DNA from: Gongronella butleri
Taxonomy: Eukaryota; Mucoromycota; Mucoromycetes; Mucorales; Cunninghamellaceae
Assembly: GCA_025201375.1 (NCBI GenBank)
Contig: JAIWZP010000017.1
Span: forward strand, 310,001 to 374,000
Length of the DNA: 64,000 bases
Reading direction: 5' to 3'
Part shown: piece by piece, positions 44,044-55,538 of the stretch
How positions within the stretch are numbered: the stretch's first letter is position 1
Layout: each line of letters opens with the position of its first letter
Notes under the pieces: model-generated
Databases searched by the model: none
Seen by the model: the letters and a program-made list of their open reading frames with translations, nothing else
What the model was told of the DNA's origin: nothing
Translations under genes and position numbers: made by a program

Positions 44044-46834
44044 TCACAGCTTGATGCGCTGCGCGTAGCGCTCAATGTCCGAGTGGATGCGGCCTTGGAC
44101 TTGATCACCTCTATTGGATACGATTTGCAGGATGTCCAGCTAAAGATGCAATAAATGGTAAGAACTAGCGACTCCATTTGTCCATTGACACCTACCAAGA
44201 GCTCGTGATTGCCGAGAATGTCGACGTGGTCGGCGGTAGCAGGGCCACCGCGCACGCTGACGGCGCTGCTGGGCGGCACATGCTTGTACTCCTTGGTGAT
44301 GACGCTGATGTTGCTCGGATTATACAGCTCTGCGTGCTTGCGCCATCCACCCGACGGCGCACACATGTATCCATTGGACAACACGGGCACTGTCTTGTCA
44401 CTAAGACAAACAAAACATAAAAGAGGGGAAATCAGTCAATTTCATACATTGTGTGTCGGTGGAGCGCGCCTGTCGCGCCTCTGACATGGTGACACATTCC
44501 TGAACACGATGTGACGCGTCATCGACACGCGCTTTGTCCAAAAAAAAATTGTCTTACCCGTCAGTGGTGCGGATACCCGTCTCAATGCCATAGATCGCGT
44601 CTGATACACTTGGGTCAATGGCCTGCTCGGATTTTTTTTTAAAAAAAAAAAAGGAGAGAGGGTAAACGGCTCGATTCGTTGCGCTTGCATCATTTTTACC
44701 AAAGACATGAGCTGGCGGCCGCCCGAATCATTGAATGTCTCTGTAAACACGTCGCAGGTGTCATTGGCCGGGTCCTTTGCAGAGCTCACAGACGCATAGT
44801 AGTAGCTGCGCTCTGTGGGCAATCCCACGCCGTACATGCAATGAATTTTCATGCTTGGGGCTGTGCATCAAAAAAAAAAAAAAAAACGCGAAAAAGAATT
44901 GAGCAAGAGCTAGGTGCCACACCTTTTTTTTTTAGCATTACCATTGGGAAGCCGCGATTCGAGGGCATTTGACCAAGCTCGGGGATTGTTGTCGTTGGCG
45001 GCAAGCGTGTCCTTGTCGGTGGTGAGGCCAAAGGAATAAGAATGATCGAGCATGTGGCCAAAATCTGCTGACGCGCTGCTGCGGAGAAGCTGCATGGTCA
45101 TGTCGGTTGTCTGGTTGCGCAAGGACGAGTCGCGGGCAGTGTCGTTGTCGATTTCCGTGGACGCATTGAAATCTTTTGCAGCGTGGTCGCCATCATCGGG
45201 AGCCTTGCGTGCCGTAGGGACAAAGGAGATGAGTTTGCCGTAGCTGTGCACGTCGCTGTGCGCGTCGTCGTCCTCGGGCGCCTCGGTCGCCGAGCCCCAT
45301 ACGGCATCGCTGCCCTTTTGCAGCAACATGCTTGCACCGCCCCACGTCCGCAGCAAGTCCGTGCGCTCACGCCGGCAAAAGAACTTTTCAAGCACAGAAA
45401 CGCCAAAGCTGCCAAACGCCATAGTGTCGCTCGTCTCGCCTAGAGAACAAAAAAAAAAAAAAACGAAGCGAGTCAGGAAAAAAAATAAAAATGCAAAAGA
45501 AGCACGTGTCTGACGCGCCATGCATGTCTTAAAAAGCGCGTCGATTGCATGCCAGCACATGTCACGAGCATCAAAGCACACATCTGTTGCACAGACAAGC
45601 ACGTTTTGCTTTTTTAAAAAAAAAAACGTGATTTTACCGGAGAGCAGGAATGTCATGGCCTTGGGGACGCCTAGCATCGGCCCCGCAATGTTGGCAAAGT
45701 GCTCAATGTGATTCTCGACCCATTGATCACCGCCATTGCCACCCTGTTCGTGCTCAACCCACTTGAGGAAGTAGTAAAATACGTTTGAGCCTAAAAAAAA
45801 GATGACAAAATGGGTTAAATGACGCGTTTTCCAACACGATCGACATCTCTCATACCCATCGAGTGCGTGACTATCACGGACTTGCGGCCAGTGATGCGCT
45901 TGTTCTGTTCAATGAGGCCCTTGAGACGCGTAAAGTAACCGTCGCGGATTTCAAGGTTGGGGAGCGTCAGTCGCCAGTCGTACGAGGCCAGGTGCATATT
46001 GTGCGTGTCGTAGCCAATGGCAGACAAGTTCTCGATGACCTTGGCCCACACCCAGTAGCTACACAAAAGAAAAGAAAAACGAAAAAAAGAAAAAAACGCG
46101 TCAGGAGGTGCCATTTTTTTCCATTGATAGCTCCCTCCCCGCCTCTCATTGGGCCTACCCAGTGAAGAGATAATCAGCGGACGTGAGGCCCTCAGCGGCG
46201 CGGATCTTGATATTGTCTGGATCAAGGCCGGTCTTCGGGTTGAGCTTCATGTGTTCCAGCCAGCCATTCTTGTCGAGCGCCAAAAACCGAATCATCGGGT
46301 AGCCGCCCCACAAGCGACTGCGGAAGAACTTGCGGGATTTTTCATGCGTGCCCCAGCTCTCGAGGGCCGTGGAAATGATGCCGGGAATCATGACGACAGG
46401 GAAATGTGCCTCTAAACCCAAAGTATCCCTAGATTTGGAAGAAATCAAGACCAAAAAAAAAAATCAGCCCAACTGGCCATGCAGCCAGCCGTTCATTCTC
46501 TGTCACGCACTTACTTGTACTCCAAGGCGGGCATGAATTGCTCGTCGGCAGTGTTGTCCGAGAACACGCGGTATTTGGCAATTTGCGCGAGAAAGTCATC
46601 AAGTGCCTCGGACGCAGGCAAGTCCCAGGTAAGTGACGAGAAATAGTCTTGCAGATCGCCCATACCTTCTTGGACGACGGGTGTCTGCGAGCCTGCAAGC
46701 ATAGCAACGAGCGCGACGGCACCACCAAGCAAAAAATAGCGAAACGCCTTGGTTGTATGAAAACGGGGCTTGCACTCGGGCTGTATAGCCGTAGGTGGGG
46801 CGGGAGGCACCACGGCAGGCGGAGGAGACACCAT
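44044..46834 (-). CDS. LRO1: Phospholipid:diacylglycerol acyltransferase (PDAT, Lro1)
   Basis: Nine exons: 46515-46834, 46159-46428, 45856-46058, 45638-45790, 44942-45439, 44700-44860, 44558-44622, 44196-44400 and 44044-44139, giving 656 residues, close to yeast Lro1. A short cytosolic head rich in Pro precedes one transmembrane helix (YFLLGGAVALVAML), then a lumenal LCAT-like alpha/beta hydrolase: HFPVVMIPGI, the lid region LESWGTHEKSRKFFRSRLWG, YDWRL, and the catalytic triad VTHSMG (Ser263), DKTVP (Asp558) and HVDILG (His615). It moves a phospholipid acyl chain to diacylglycerol to make triacylglycerol at the ER. An acidic, His-containing insert near residues 390-440 is unusual in length. 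Introns 4 and 6 contain T-run/A-run palindromes. It is divergent with the next gene, 194 bp apart. Confidence 0.96.
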
Positions 46835-47028
46835 AATAACCGTTTAAAAAAGAGAAAAAAAAGAAAGAAAAAATAAAGTGGGGAAAAAGAAACTGAAAAG
46901 TAGGACTTTGGGGCAGAAAACAATCAAAATCATAAAATGGAGGCGGGCTTCCAAATTGCATAATTTCACACTTCTTCCTCGTTCTCCACTTTCTTTTTTT
47001 TTCTTGTTGTGTGTGTGTGTGTTTGTGC
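46835..47028. promoter_or_regulatory. Divergent promoter, LRO1 / large membrane protein
   Basis: 194 bp separate two ATGs read away from each other. The stretch contains an A/G-run near LRO1 and a (GT)n patch at 47009-47022 near the plus-strand gene. Confidence 0.55.
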
Positions 47029-50000
47029 ATGCCACTTCCATATGAAAACGAGCTAGACCATTGGCGCAGCAGCTCACATCCGCTTCCTTCACGTCCGTCC
47101 GACGCTCCGCCCACGCTGAAGCCCTCCTTTTCCTTCCGAAACGAAGGCTGGGCGCTTGACAATGCCGCCGCTTCGTCTTCGTCCCAGCCAAAGAAGCACC
47201 GACGACGACGGCGACCCACGGGTAATGCCCCTCGTGCCCTCTTTTCTCCTTTGGCACTCACTCTTTTTGTCCTTTCTTTTCTACTTTATTTCTTTAGACG
47301 ATACTCTTGCCAAGGGTCAGGAGCACGAATTGCTAGACGCTGTGTCCAATGAGGAAATTCTGCAGCTCACCAACCTGGCGACCACGTTGCCCGACCGCTC
47401 GCGCAAGAAAGAATACCGCCACGACCACCTCGTCAGCCGTAAGTCATGATCCACACATGAGGCAAATTCGCGAAAAATTGCGCTTTTTTCCGCCAAGAAT
47501 GCCGTTTACCTACCTTTTTTTTTTTCTTTTTCCCCCCCCCCCTCAAAAGACGATCAAATCAAGGCGTCAATTCGGCGACAACAATCGACGCACGACAACG
47601 ACGACGGCGAACATGAGGACGACCAGCCATTGATGGTGCCTGAAGAAGGTTGGCGCAGCGGCACAGCCGACACGGAAGGGTCTGCACCGACAAAATCATA
47701 TGATCCATCGACTTTTTCCACCGACACAGACGACACGGCGTTCCGGCAACAACGGCAACAGATCCAGACGATGATTGACGCGTACACGCATCAGCATCAG
47801 CCCCAGCAGCATCAGCCGCCGCCGACAAAAGACGAATTGGCGGCGCCAAGCATGTCCAAGCAGCCATCCATGGAGCAACCAGCACCCGAGAAGCCGACGG
47901 TGACGATTCCTGGGCCAGAGCGACGCCGAACATGGCACATGAACCTGATCAAGAAGAAGCAGGCATTGAGTGCGTCTTCGTCCACGACGACGGCATCGTA
48001 CGACGACGATTGGCAGCCATCATCGTCACATGCAACGATTTGGAAACGGCCACATCTTAAAAGATTGCGATTTTCTCGGCACCATCGGTCATCTTCGCAA
48101 GATACGTCGTCCAACGGCAACAAGCGGCAGCAGGCGTCGTCATCCACGTCGGCGGGCAGCGGCGCACCGATTTTAATGGCGCAGGCCACAAGTAGCAACA
48201 TCAGTCACAAAAAGCATCGACTTTCGGCCATTTTGCGTCGCAGACACTCGTTTGACAATTTACGCGAATTCCACTCGGACGACGATAGCGATTTGTTGCG
48301 CCCTGTCGCTGCCTCGGCTGCCAATTCCATCCACGACCGCCCTGCGGGCTTTGCATCGCCACCACCAATGCATCAAGTCACATCGACAGCAACTTCGACG
48401 TCCACCCCGTCTACAGACACACAACAACAGCATTCCCACCACTCCCACCTCCCACATGACACCCCGCCCGCCACCCATCTGCGCCATCATGTGCCAAATC
48501 CCGACCAAGGCCCCGACCAGCAACGTGACACCACGACGCCCTCCCCAGACCATCACCAGCCGAGGGTCCAGGTGCAGACACCGCCCTCGTTGCCAACCAC
48601 CCCGCCGCCAATTCATCCTACCGAGCAACCCACGCCCAATGCCACGCCAGTCGGCCCAAAACGCGTTCTTTACTTTGATGTCGACGCGCTCCCCGGCGCC
48701 ATTGATGCTAGCAACATGGCCGCACTTGTGCATCGCATTGTTGACGCTGGCCATGGCGCCATCAGGAAAATGCGCGTGCGATTCGATGACATGGACGCCC
48801 TGAACGACGCAGAGAACGACGATGACGACGACGATGATGATGATGACGTGGAAGACGAAAATGGCGACCGACTGCCCGCCATCAAAGCGTCCAAGCTCAT
48901 CACACCTAACATTCACGCCCTTGTCGACCCGTCGGGCGGCTCCGTGGTGCGACGCGTTGGTAAGAAATTTGAAAACAGAAAAAAAAAACCGAAATTTGAT
49001 CCTTTTTTTTTTCTTTTTTTCTAGCTGAGGTGTATGTTGACGATGTGCTTCTCGCAACTAATAATGTGCATCTCGGTGGATTTGACAAGCTAATTCCATT
49101 GCCAAGTGTCAGCAGCAAGCCTCAAGGTGCGACACGCACACACCTGCCATTTGATGCCACAGACAATGATGCTCACAGTTTGCCTTTTTTTTTTTTTTTT
49201 TTAATAGGATTGCTCAATCTCCATGTACGACTGGACTCGTCCCCTGCCGATCTTGGCGTGTAGGTGACGGGAAAATGACGGGAAATGAGCAATTGGGCGC
49301 GTCTATGAGTGCCTGACATGCTTTTTTTATTTTTTTTTAAAAAAAAAAAAAACTTTTTTAGCTTGAAAACCAGCCGTGAGCTGTGCCAGACAATGGATGA
49401 TCGCCTTGCCACCATTACCCCCTTTGTGGACGAGGCCAACGTAATAGATGCGCAACGCTTGGCTTGAAAAAAAAAAAAAAAAAAGGGCGAGAATCGCATG
49501 GCTTATCGCTTTTTTTCTGTTTTTTAGTCGTTCCTGATAGACAATATACCCCATTATGAAGCGTATGTGGATATGGATGATTTGCCGCTTGGCCGCGCCG
49601 CCAGCAAGTCGTTTTCGGCGGTGGATGACGCGTCCTCGGTAGCGGCGACACGCGTGCACACACGCTCGACGCGCGCTTATACCATGGTCGACCCGCCACC
49701 TTCCGGCTTGATGCACGACGGCGACCAGCGCGCATCTTACCAGTACTACCACCACCAGCTGTCGCTCGCGCTGTCGCGCCTGCAAGCTGGCAGACAGGTA
49801 TGCCGTGAATCTCTCATAAATGCTGAGTCTCTCTTGCGCAAGGTCAAAAATCAAGTCCGCGACACGTCAAGGCTCATGGAGGATAGCCTCAAGGACGTCT
49901 CGGAAGATCACTATTCAAAGGTAAAAAAAAAAAAAAAAAAAGTGAGAAAGATAGAACGATTGTTTGCTCAATTCCTTTCTTTGGCAGCTAAATGACCTGG

Positions 50001-50545
50001 AGATCAATGTGGAATCCATCATGGCCAATCGCGCCAAGAGCCGCGGCATGGACTTGATCTACTGGATCCTGACGGCGGTCTTGACGGGTAAGAAAGCAAA
50101 TCATGGTGAAAGAAAGGAAGAAAAGGCACCTTTGGCTTATTTCAATTCTTTTTTAGGCTTTGCATTTGCCCTGTGGGCGCTGATTTGGACAATCAAGTTT
50201 GTACGCGACGTCTTCCTTATACCGTCCAAGATGTTCCGCTCATACCGTGACCATGTGGACCAGCGCAATGACAAGGTGCAGCTCAAAAGCCGTGAATCCG
50301 TGACAAAAGCGGTCGATCGCCCACCATCGGGCTCAGCGTCGTCCGGGGGTACGCCCTCATCTTCGTCCTCGTCCTCTGGAGGCGTGTCGGCTGCGTCGTC
50401 TGCGTTCAATTCGCGCCAGCCGTCGTCCACGTCTTCTGTCGTGCCTGCCGCTGCCTCTGTTATGCCGCCACAACTTCTCCGCACCACCTCCACGGCCGTC
50501 CCGCGCAAAAACACCGCACGACGGCCCTCCTCCAACCGCACATGA
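47029..50545 (+). CDS. Large disordered protein with C-terminal membrane anchor, unknown
   Basis: Nine exons: 47029-47221, 47298-47438, 47550-48959, 49025-49126, 49208-49259, 49362-49440, 49528-49920, 49988-50087 and 50157-50545, giving 952 residues. The start frame was chosen because only MPLPYENELDHW joins in phase to exon 2. Residues 60-520 are low complexity: acidic, then Gln/His/Pro/Thr-rich, with two basic RRR patches. Two more ordered parts stand out: KRVLYFDVDALPGAID...VHRIVDAGHGAIRKMRVRF before an Asp run, and a helical part after residue 640. The C-terminal anchor is GMDLIYWILTAVLTGFAFALWALIWTIKFVRD (about 811-845), one long helix or a hairpin, followed by a Ser-rich tail. The anchor-plus-coil layout suggests an ER or nuclear-envelope protein; I recognise no family. 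Confidence 0.82.
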
Positions 50546-50992
50546 GACATGATGATAATTTACAGTACCTACCGTACAAAAAAATTGAATAAAAAGAGCA
50601 TTGGCGCATTGCGTGTCATATTATCATAATATTATGATACATTATCATACTTTTTTCAAGTTTGCAGAAAAAAGAGATGTTGGTCAGGTCAAAATGCACC
50701 TGTGCATATCAATTGCCGAGAAAAACTTGGCATCATTGTGTGTTCTTGCTTCCAGCACTCATTGGCTCAAGTTTGGGAGCCTGCTGTATCATAGGGCCAT
50801 GGTTTCCGGGACCTGTCAACGGCAACATGGCCTGTCTCGTGTGTAAATTGTGGCTCAAAGCGCTTTTGACGGCGGACTTTTAATAAAGGGGCGGTTGGCA
50901 CCTTGCAAATGATCAAGGCTCTCCTCTTTCCCCACTCTCAAACCAATTTATACCAGACTTTATTTTTTGCTTTTCCCGATTTTTGCTCATAG
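50546..50992. other. Spacer with palindrome and repeat fragment
   Basis: 447 bp between tandem genes. It has one TACAGTA at 50561-50567, an 18 bp perfect palindrome TATCATAATATTATGATA at 50622-50639, and a short fragment (50650-50702) resembling 29553-29613, including GGTCAGGTCAAAATGCA. Confidence 0.65.
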
Positions 50993-51870
50993 ATGACCAT
51001 GACCGACGAAGGTGCTTCCAACAGTACGTGCTGAGTGTTTTTGTTTGCTGTGTTGACAACGTGGCTGTGTGCTGACTCTCTTTTATTTATTGCTTCCTTG
51101 TAAGATGAACTGCTTTTGGCCGCGTGCCGCAATGACCAGGAAGACGTGGTGGAGGAGCTCCTTGAGAGCGGCAGCGTCGATATCGGGTACACAGACGGTG
51201 CGGGCAACACGGCTGCTCATCTTGCGTAAGTAGATAAATGGGCCATTGCTCGTTATTTTTTTTTTTTTTTTTGGCGATTTGCTTACGCCAAGGCCTCTAT
51301 TTTGCCAATTAGCGCCAAGGCCGGTGCCATTGGCTGCCTCGAGCACCTTGTCAATTTGGACGAGATCGATCTCAATGTGAAGAACCGCATGGAGGGCTAC
51401 ACACCGCTGCATTACGCGGTCGAATTCCAACAGGAACACGTCGAAATGGCTATTGCCATGGTCGACATCTTATTACAGGGCGGCGCCGATCCCAAGTACG
51501 TCACGTGCCTTGCCCAGAGTCGCGTTTCTGCACGGGGCGCTGCCACTGGAGCACGATGTCATTACAGCCAAATGAGCTCATCCGCGCCTTTTTTTTTTTT
51601 TTTTTTTTTTTTTCCTATTTTCCTTTTTCAACTAGGATCGAGAACCGCAACAAGCTGACGGCGGCAATGATGGTGCTGCCTGAGAATAAAGAGCTGAAAC
51701 AGCTTCTTTCCAAGGCGGTGGTCATGGATCAATTTGTATGCAAAGAGGCAGGAAAGAGAGGAACATTAACATGTGCTGATTTCTCGCTTCTTTTTTATTT
51801 TCGCCAGGACGACGATGACATTGCCGATGACGATGCCTACGGCTCGGACGATGACCAGCCAAGCGATTAG
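50993..51870 (+). CDS. Small ankyrin-repeat protein
   Basis: Five exons: 50993-51023, 51105-51225, 51313-51495, 51636-51735 and 51808-51870, giving 165 residues. It has about three ankyrin repeats: NELLLAACRNDQEDVVEELLESG, then GNTAAHLAAKAGAIGCLEHLVN, then GYTPLHYAVEF...VDILLQGGADPK, and a decayed one (NKLTAAMMVLPENKELKQLLSKA). The last exon is a short acidic tail (DDDDIADDDAYGSDDD). Size and acidic end are like small chaperone-type ankyrin proteins such as yeast Yar1, which escorts ribosomal protein Rps3; that match is a suggestion, not shown. Intron lengths are 81-140 nt and several carry long T-runs. Confidence 0.85.
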
Positions 51871-53593
51871 AAGGCGCACCACTTGCCTATTGGGCCGTGG
51901 GACACCATGTAAAAACAAAGAAAAAGGAAACGAAATAAAAAAAAATGCCTCGATTTGTACAATTGATGAGTCAGTTGAGAAAAAAAACACTAGAAAGCAA
52001 GGGCGATCGGGCCTGTCAAAAGTTGCAAACAAGGTTGAGGGCCAAGGGAAAAGGGGGAGGGGGAATGGGGGCAAAACGCGGGGTATTCCAGGAAGGAGCC
52101 AATTTTTTGACTGGGACTTGTGAGATTAGAAGGGCAAGTTTGCGCCTACTATGCTCACCCTTCCCGCGGGTCCGCTTAGTGAGAGGGCAGGCGCAGACAA
52201 GAATGGATGTTCAGGGAGCACATGTCCCCGCCGTGCCTTTTTATGGGCAATTGAGGCCAGATGGCACCATTGTTCCCCACATTTACAAAGTGTGTGTCAT
52301 CAGGAACAAGGTAAACTATTGCCCATGCAAGGCCACACAACACGCACACACAACACTCGTGCATGCTGCCGGCTGTGTCAAAAAGGGGGGAGGGGCAACA
52401 CGGCAATCTCGTCTTACCTTGGTTTGCCGCCCTCCCCATTCCTTTTTTTCATTCGTGCCTGCGATTGGTCAAGCTCGTATGAATAGTAGGTGACGGTCAT
52501 CCAACCTAATTGGTGCCGGGAAAATCGCAATCATCCCAAAGCTGGGGGAAAAAGCCTGGAAAAAAAGAAAGACCATCCTTTGCTCCGACTGACCCACTTG
52601 GCACTCAAGACTGGCGGCCAAGCAATGCGGACGGCGGCCGCATTAAAATGGTCCTTTCCATGGAAAAAAATAAAAAAAGAAAAAAGATGAAAGAGAATAA
52701 ACAAAAAGACAGTATTGGGTCTCTCACGGACCCAGTTCAAAAGGACCCAAGGATTGCAAAAGAGAGATGGGGGCATTGCAGAATTTTTTTTTTTTTATTG
52801 GGCTGGGCTGCACAGAGATTGTGGGCGAGGTGTGGTCGGCTGGCCGCGGAGCACCATTGATAAAGCGGAAAGCATTGGTTCAACAAGGGCCATTTCGGTT
52901 TTTGAACTTTAATCCAATTTGGCATCGGGTAGCATCTAGTGAGTTTAGCAGACTGCTTTGGCTGCTGTGTGGTAGCCTCACCCAAATAGGCGTGGCTAGC
53001 CTGCCAGCCCGCTTTCCAGCGTGGGCAGGTAAGTAAACCCACGGATTAAGGCGCCCTGCCCTTTAAAGAGGTAGTTAAAAGAAGTGCATTGTCGCGTCAG
53101 GGTCCATGGCGATCCATGCGCGTCAATGCTTGCTTTTTTATTTCTTGCAGCGTCGTTTTGACGCCGAGAAACGGCCATGTAGCGTCCATCGAGCAAAATT
53201 GATGATTGTAGGGCATCTTCATTGGTGGTGTACACCGTCTTTTTGTTTTTTTCCACTGCTCCTAACGTCAGACCAGATATCCTCAGACCAGTTGCTCCAC
53301 ATGACGTATAAGGCATTGGTGGGTTTCTTATATAAAGACAAGGCGATTTTCGCCCATCCTCTCGCTCTTGTTCCTTGTTCTTTCTCTTTTTCTTTTTTTT
53401 TCATTGTCACCGTCGTCACCGTTTGCCCTCTGTACTGTCTGTTGGTGTTCCTGGATCACAATTCTGCTCATTTTACAACGCTTGACGTGCCACTTTCTTT
53501 AAGACCCCGCTGTACCCTTTTTTTTTTTATTCTATCCACCCCCAAGCCCAAGTCCTGTCCCCCTCCCCACTCTACTCACTCTTCAAGCCCCCA
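51871..53593. other. Spacer, 1.7 kb, upstream of second bZIP gene
   Basis: No supported gene. The first part is purine-rich 3' flank. The last 350 bp form a promoter-like region with two bZIP-type sites, a TATA box and a long pyrimidine-rich leader. Confidence 0.55.
53265..53336 (+). promoter_or_regulatory. Promoter of second bZIP gene: two ACGTCA/TGACGT sites and TATA box
   Basis: ACGTCA at 53265-53270 and TGACGT at 53302-53307 are opposite orientations of the CRE/AP-1-type half-site bound by many bZIP proteins, 37 bp apart. TATATAAA follows at 53329-53336, about 260 bp before the ATG. Auto-control by a bZIP factor is inferred only. Confidence 0.45.
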
Positions 53594-55538
53594 ATGGCCA
53601 TCCATTCTACCTCTGTTATGACCATGGATCATGATGATTATGTGCTGTCCGAGCCAATCATGCTGTCAAGATCCGATGCCATGGTCTCACCCTATGATCC
53701 TATTGCCACCTCGCCCTTGGCCGCGCAGGACGCAACCCAAGGCAAGCGCAAGTCTGAAGACAACCTCATTGACATGATCCCAAACAAGTCGCCCAGGCAT
53801 CGTAAGTGCAAAATAAAAAAATGAAAAAAAAATCAATGAAAATCACTGAAAATCGATGAAAATGAAGCATGCTGACCCTTTTTTTTTTTTTCTTCGTAGA
53901 CGCCTCGTCCACGCCCTCTTCTCCCGACTCCTCCTGTCATGGTAAGTGCCCCCACCCTCTCATTAGCTTCTCTTAAGCCCCATGGCCTCTAACTCACTTT
54001 TTTTTTCCCAATTTTACAGACAGTGATGATAATCATTCGGTATCAACGACGTGTACCAAGAAGCCCGGACGCAAGCCCATGACAGACGAGTCGCCCATGG
54101 AGGTAAGTCGATGGTTCTTTTTGCCATTGAAGCGATTTCAATCGATGAGGATGCTGATTTCTTGTATTTTTTCGTTTTTTTTTATTTGCAGGATGAGGAA
54201 GATTTCAAGACCAAGCGTCGTCTTCAAAACCGCCAGGCACAGCGCCATTTCCGCGAGCGCAAGGAGCGTTATGTCAAGGAGCTCGAGGGCAAGCTGAAAC
54301 AGGTGCAAGACGCCTATATGTTTACAACACAACAAGTGATGCAAGAGAATCAGCAGCTCAAGGCGATGATTTATCGTCTGGAGATGGAGAATGTGACGCT
54401 CAAAGGCATGCATTTGCAACATGGTCCCTTGGCTGGCAAGTCGCCTGAAGAATGGGCCGCCTCGCTCAAGCAGCACCAAGACAAATTCGCATTGACCGAT
54501 GCGCTGAGCACATCGCTTGCTTCTTCATCATCGTCATCGACTTCTTCCTGGCTCACGGCTGCGGCAGCAGCTGCTGCTTCGGTGCCCACACCCTCCATGC
54601 AAATTCACCACCAAGTGGCCCCGGTGGCTCAATTGCCTTCTCTTTTGCCAAATCATTCGCATCATCACCAAGATTTGGCCATGGACGCGTCGGCCGCTGC
54701 GCGTGACGCGCTTGCTCGCGCGTCGTTCTCTTCGACATCGTCACCTGGTGCTGCTGGCACGGCCCCCACGCATTCCATGGCGCCGGCGCACGCTCAACAA
54801 GGCCAAACCTCATCCAATAACAAAAACAGCAGCAACAAGCACCTTCAATATACCTTCTCGATCAGCACGCCTGCTACGCTGCGATCGCGCCATAAGCAGC
54901 AGCAGCAACAGCAGCAAAAATCGGCATCTGCGTCGTCCAATGGGTCGTCGCCGCGCTTGAACGGCAAAAAGTCATCGGCCGTGTCTCCCGTTGAGCTTGT
55001 TCGCTTGTATGCGCACGACGACCAGCACATGACGCCCTTTTCCGCGTCCGTGCCCCAGGATGATGCCACCAAGACCAATACCACGGCGGCGTCGCCCGCG
55101 GCTTCGTCAGAAGCTACAAGCAACGTGTCTGTTGCCACATCGTCGGCCGTCCAGACGCCCACCATGGAATGCCACGAGTTCTGCGAACGTCTCAACGAGC
55201 AAGTGTGCCATCCGCTCGACCAATTGCTCACCGAGCCCTTGTTTGACGTCTCTGGCAGCCTGACCATCCCGCTCGACTTTATGGACCAGGAACATCCGCT
55301 GCTCCTTGGCGACAACTACCCCATGCTTGACGACACGGACAAAAAATCATCGTACCTGCCATGCTCGCAAATCTGGCAAAGATTGCGCAGCCATCACCGC
55401 TTTGACGACTTTGAAAATGAAAATCTGCTCGCTCTCGTCAAATCCTTGGCAAAATGCTCCCTCAATGGCCCCGTCCTCCTCGAACGCGACATCCAGCTCA
55501 TCCTCGCAAAGATGGACAATGGCCCCACCGCCATCTAA
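53594..55538 (+). CDS. bZIP transcription factor, Yap1/Pap1-like with C-terminal cysteine domain
   Basis: Four exons: 53594-53801, 53900-53941, 54020-54102 and 54192-55538, giving 559 residues. A KKPGRKP lead-in and a basic region RRLQNRQAQRHFRERKERY (about 119-138) pass into a zipper reaching about residue 175. The middle is Ser/Ala/His/Gln-rich. The C-terminus resembles the Pap1/Yap1 cysteine domain: CHEFCERLNEQVC (Cys438, 442, 450) and further Cys502 and Cys533, with a hydrophobic LLALVKSLAKC helix that could overlap a nuclear-export signal. In the family, oxidation of these cysteines blocks export and turns on antioxidant genes. It is the second such factor in the window; the two share the basic region but little else, so they are not a recent duplication. 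Confidence 0.93.

Noticed and set aside
47161..47221. Alternative start MPPLRLRPSQ for the large membrane protein
   Set aside because: It ends the first exon in the wrong phase for exon 2; the frame starting at 47029 joins correctly.
49801..49845. Possible 45 nt intron in exon 7 of the large membrane protein
   Set aside because: It would be shorter than the other introns in the window and the read-through encodes a coherent helix in frame.
819..55538. Idea that the two bZIP genes are a recent duplication
   Set aside because: They share the basic region and lead-in but differ in intron positions after it, in the middle region and in the C-terminal cysteine pattern.
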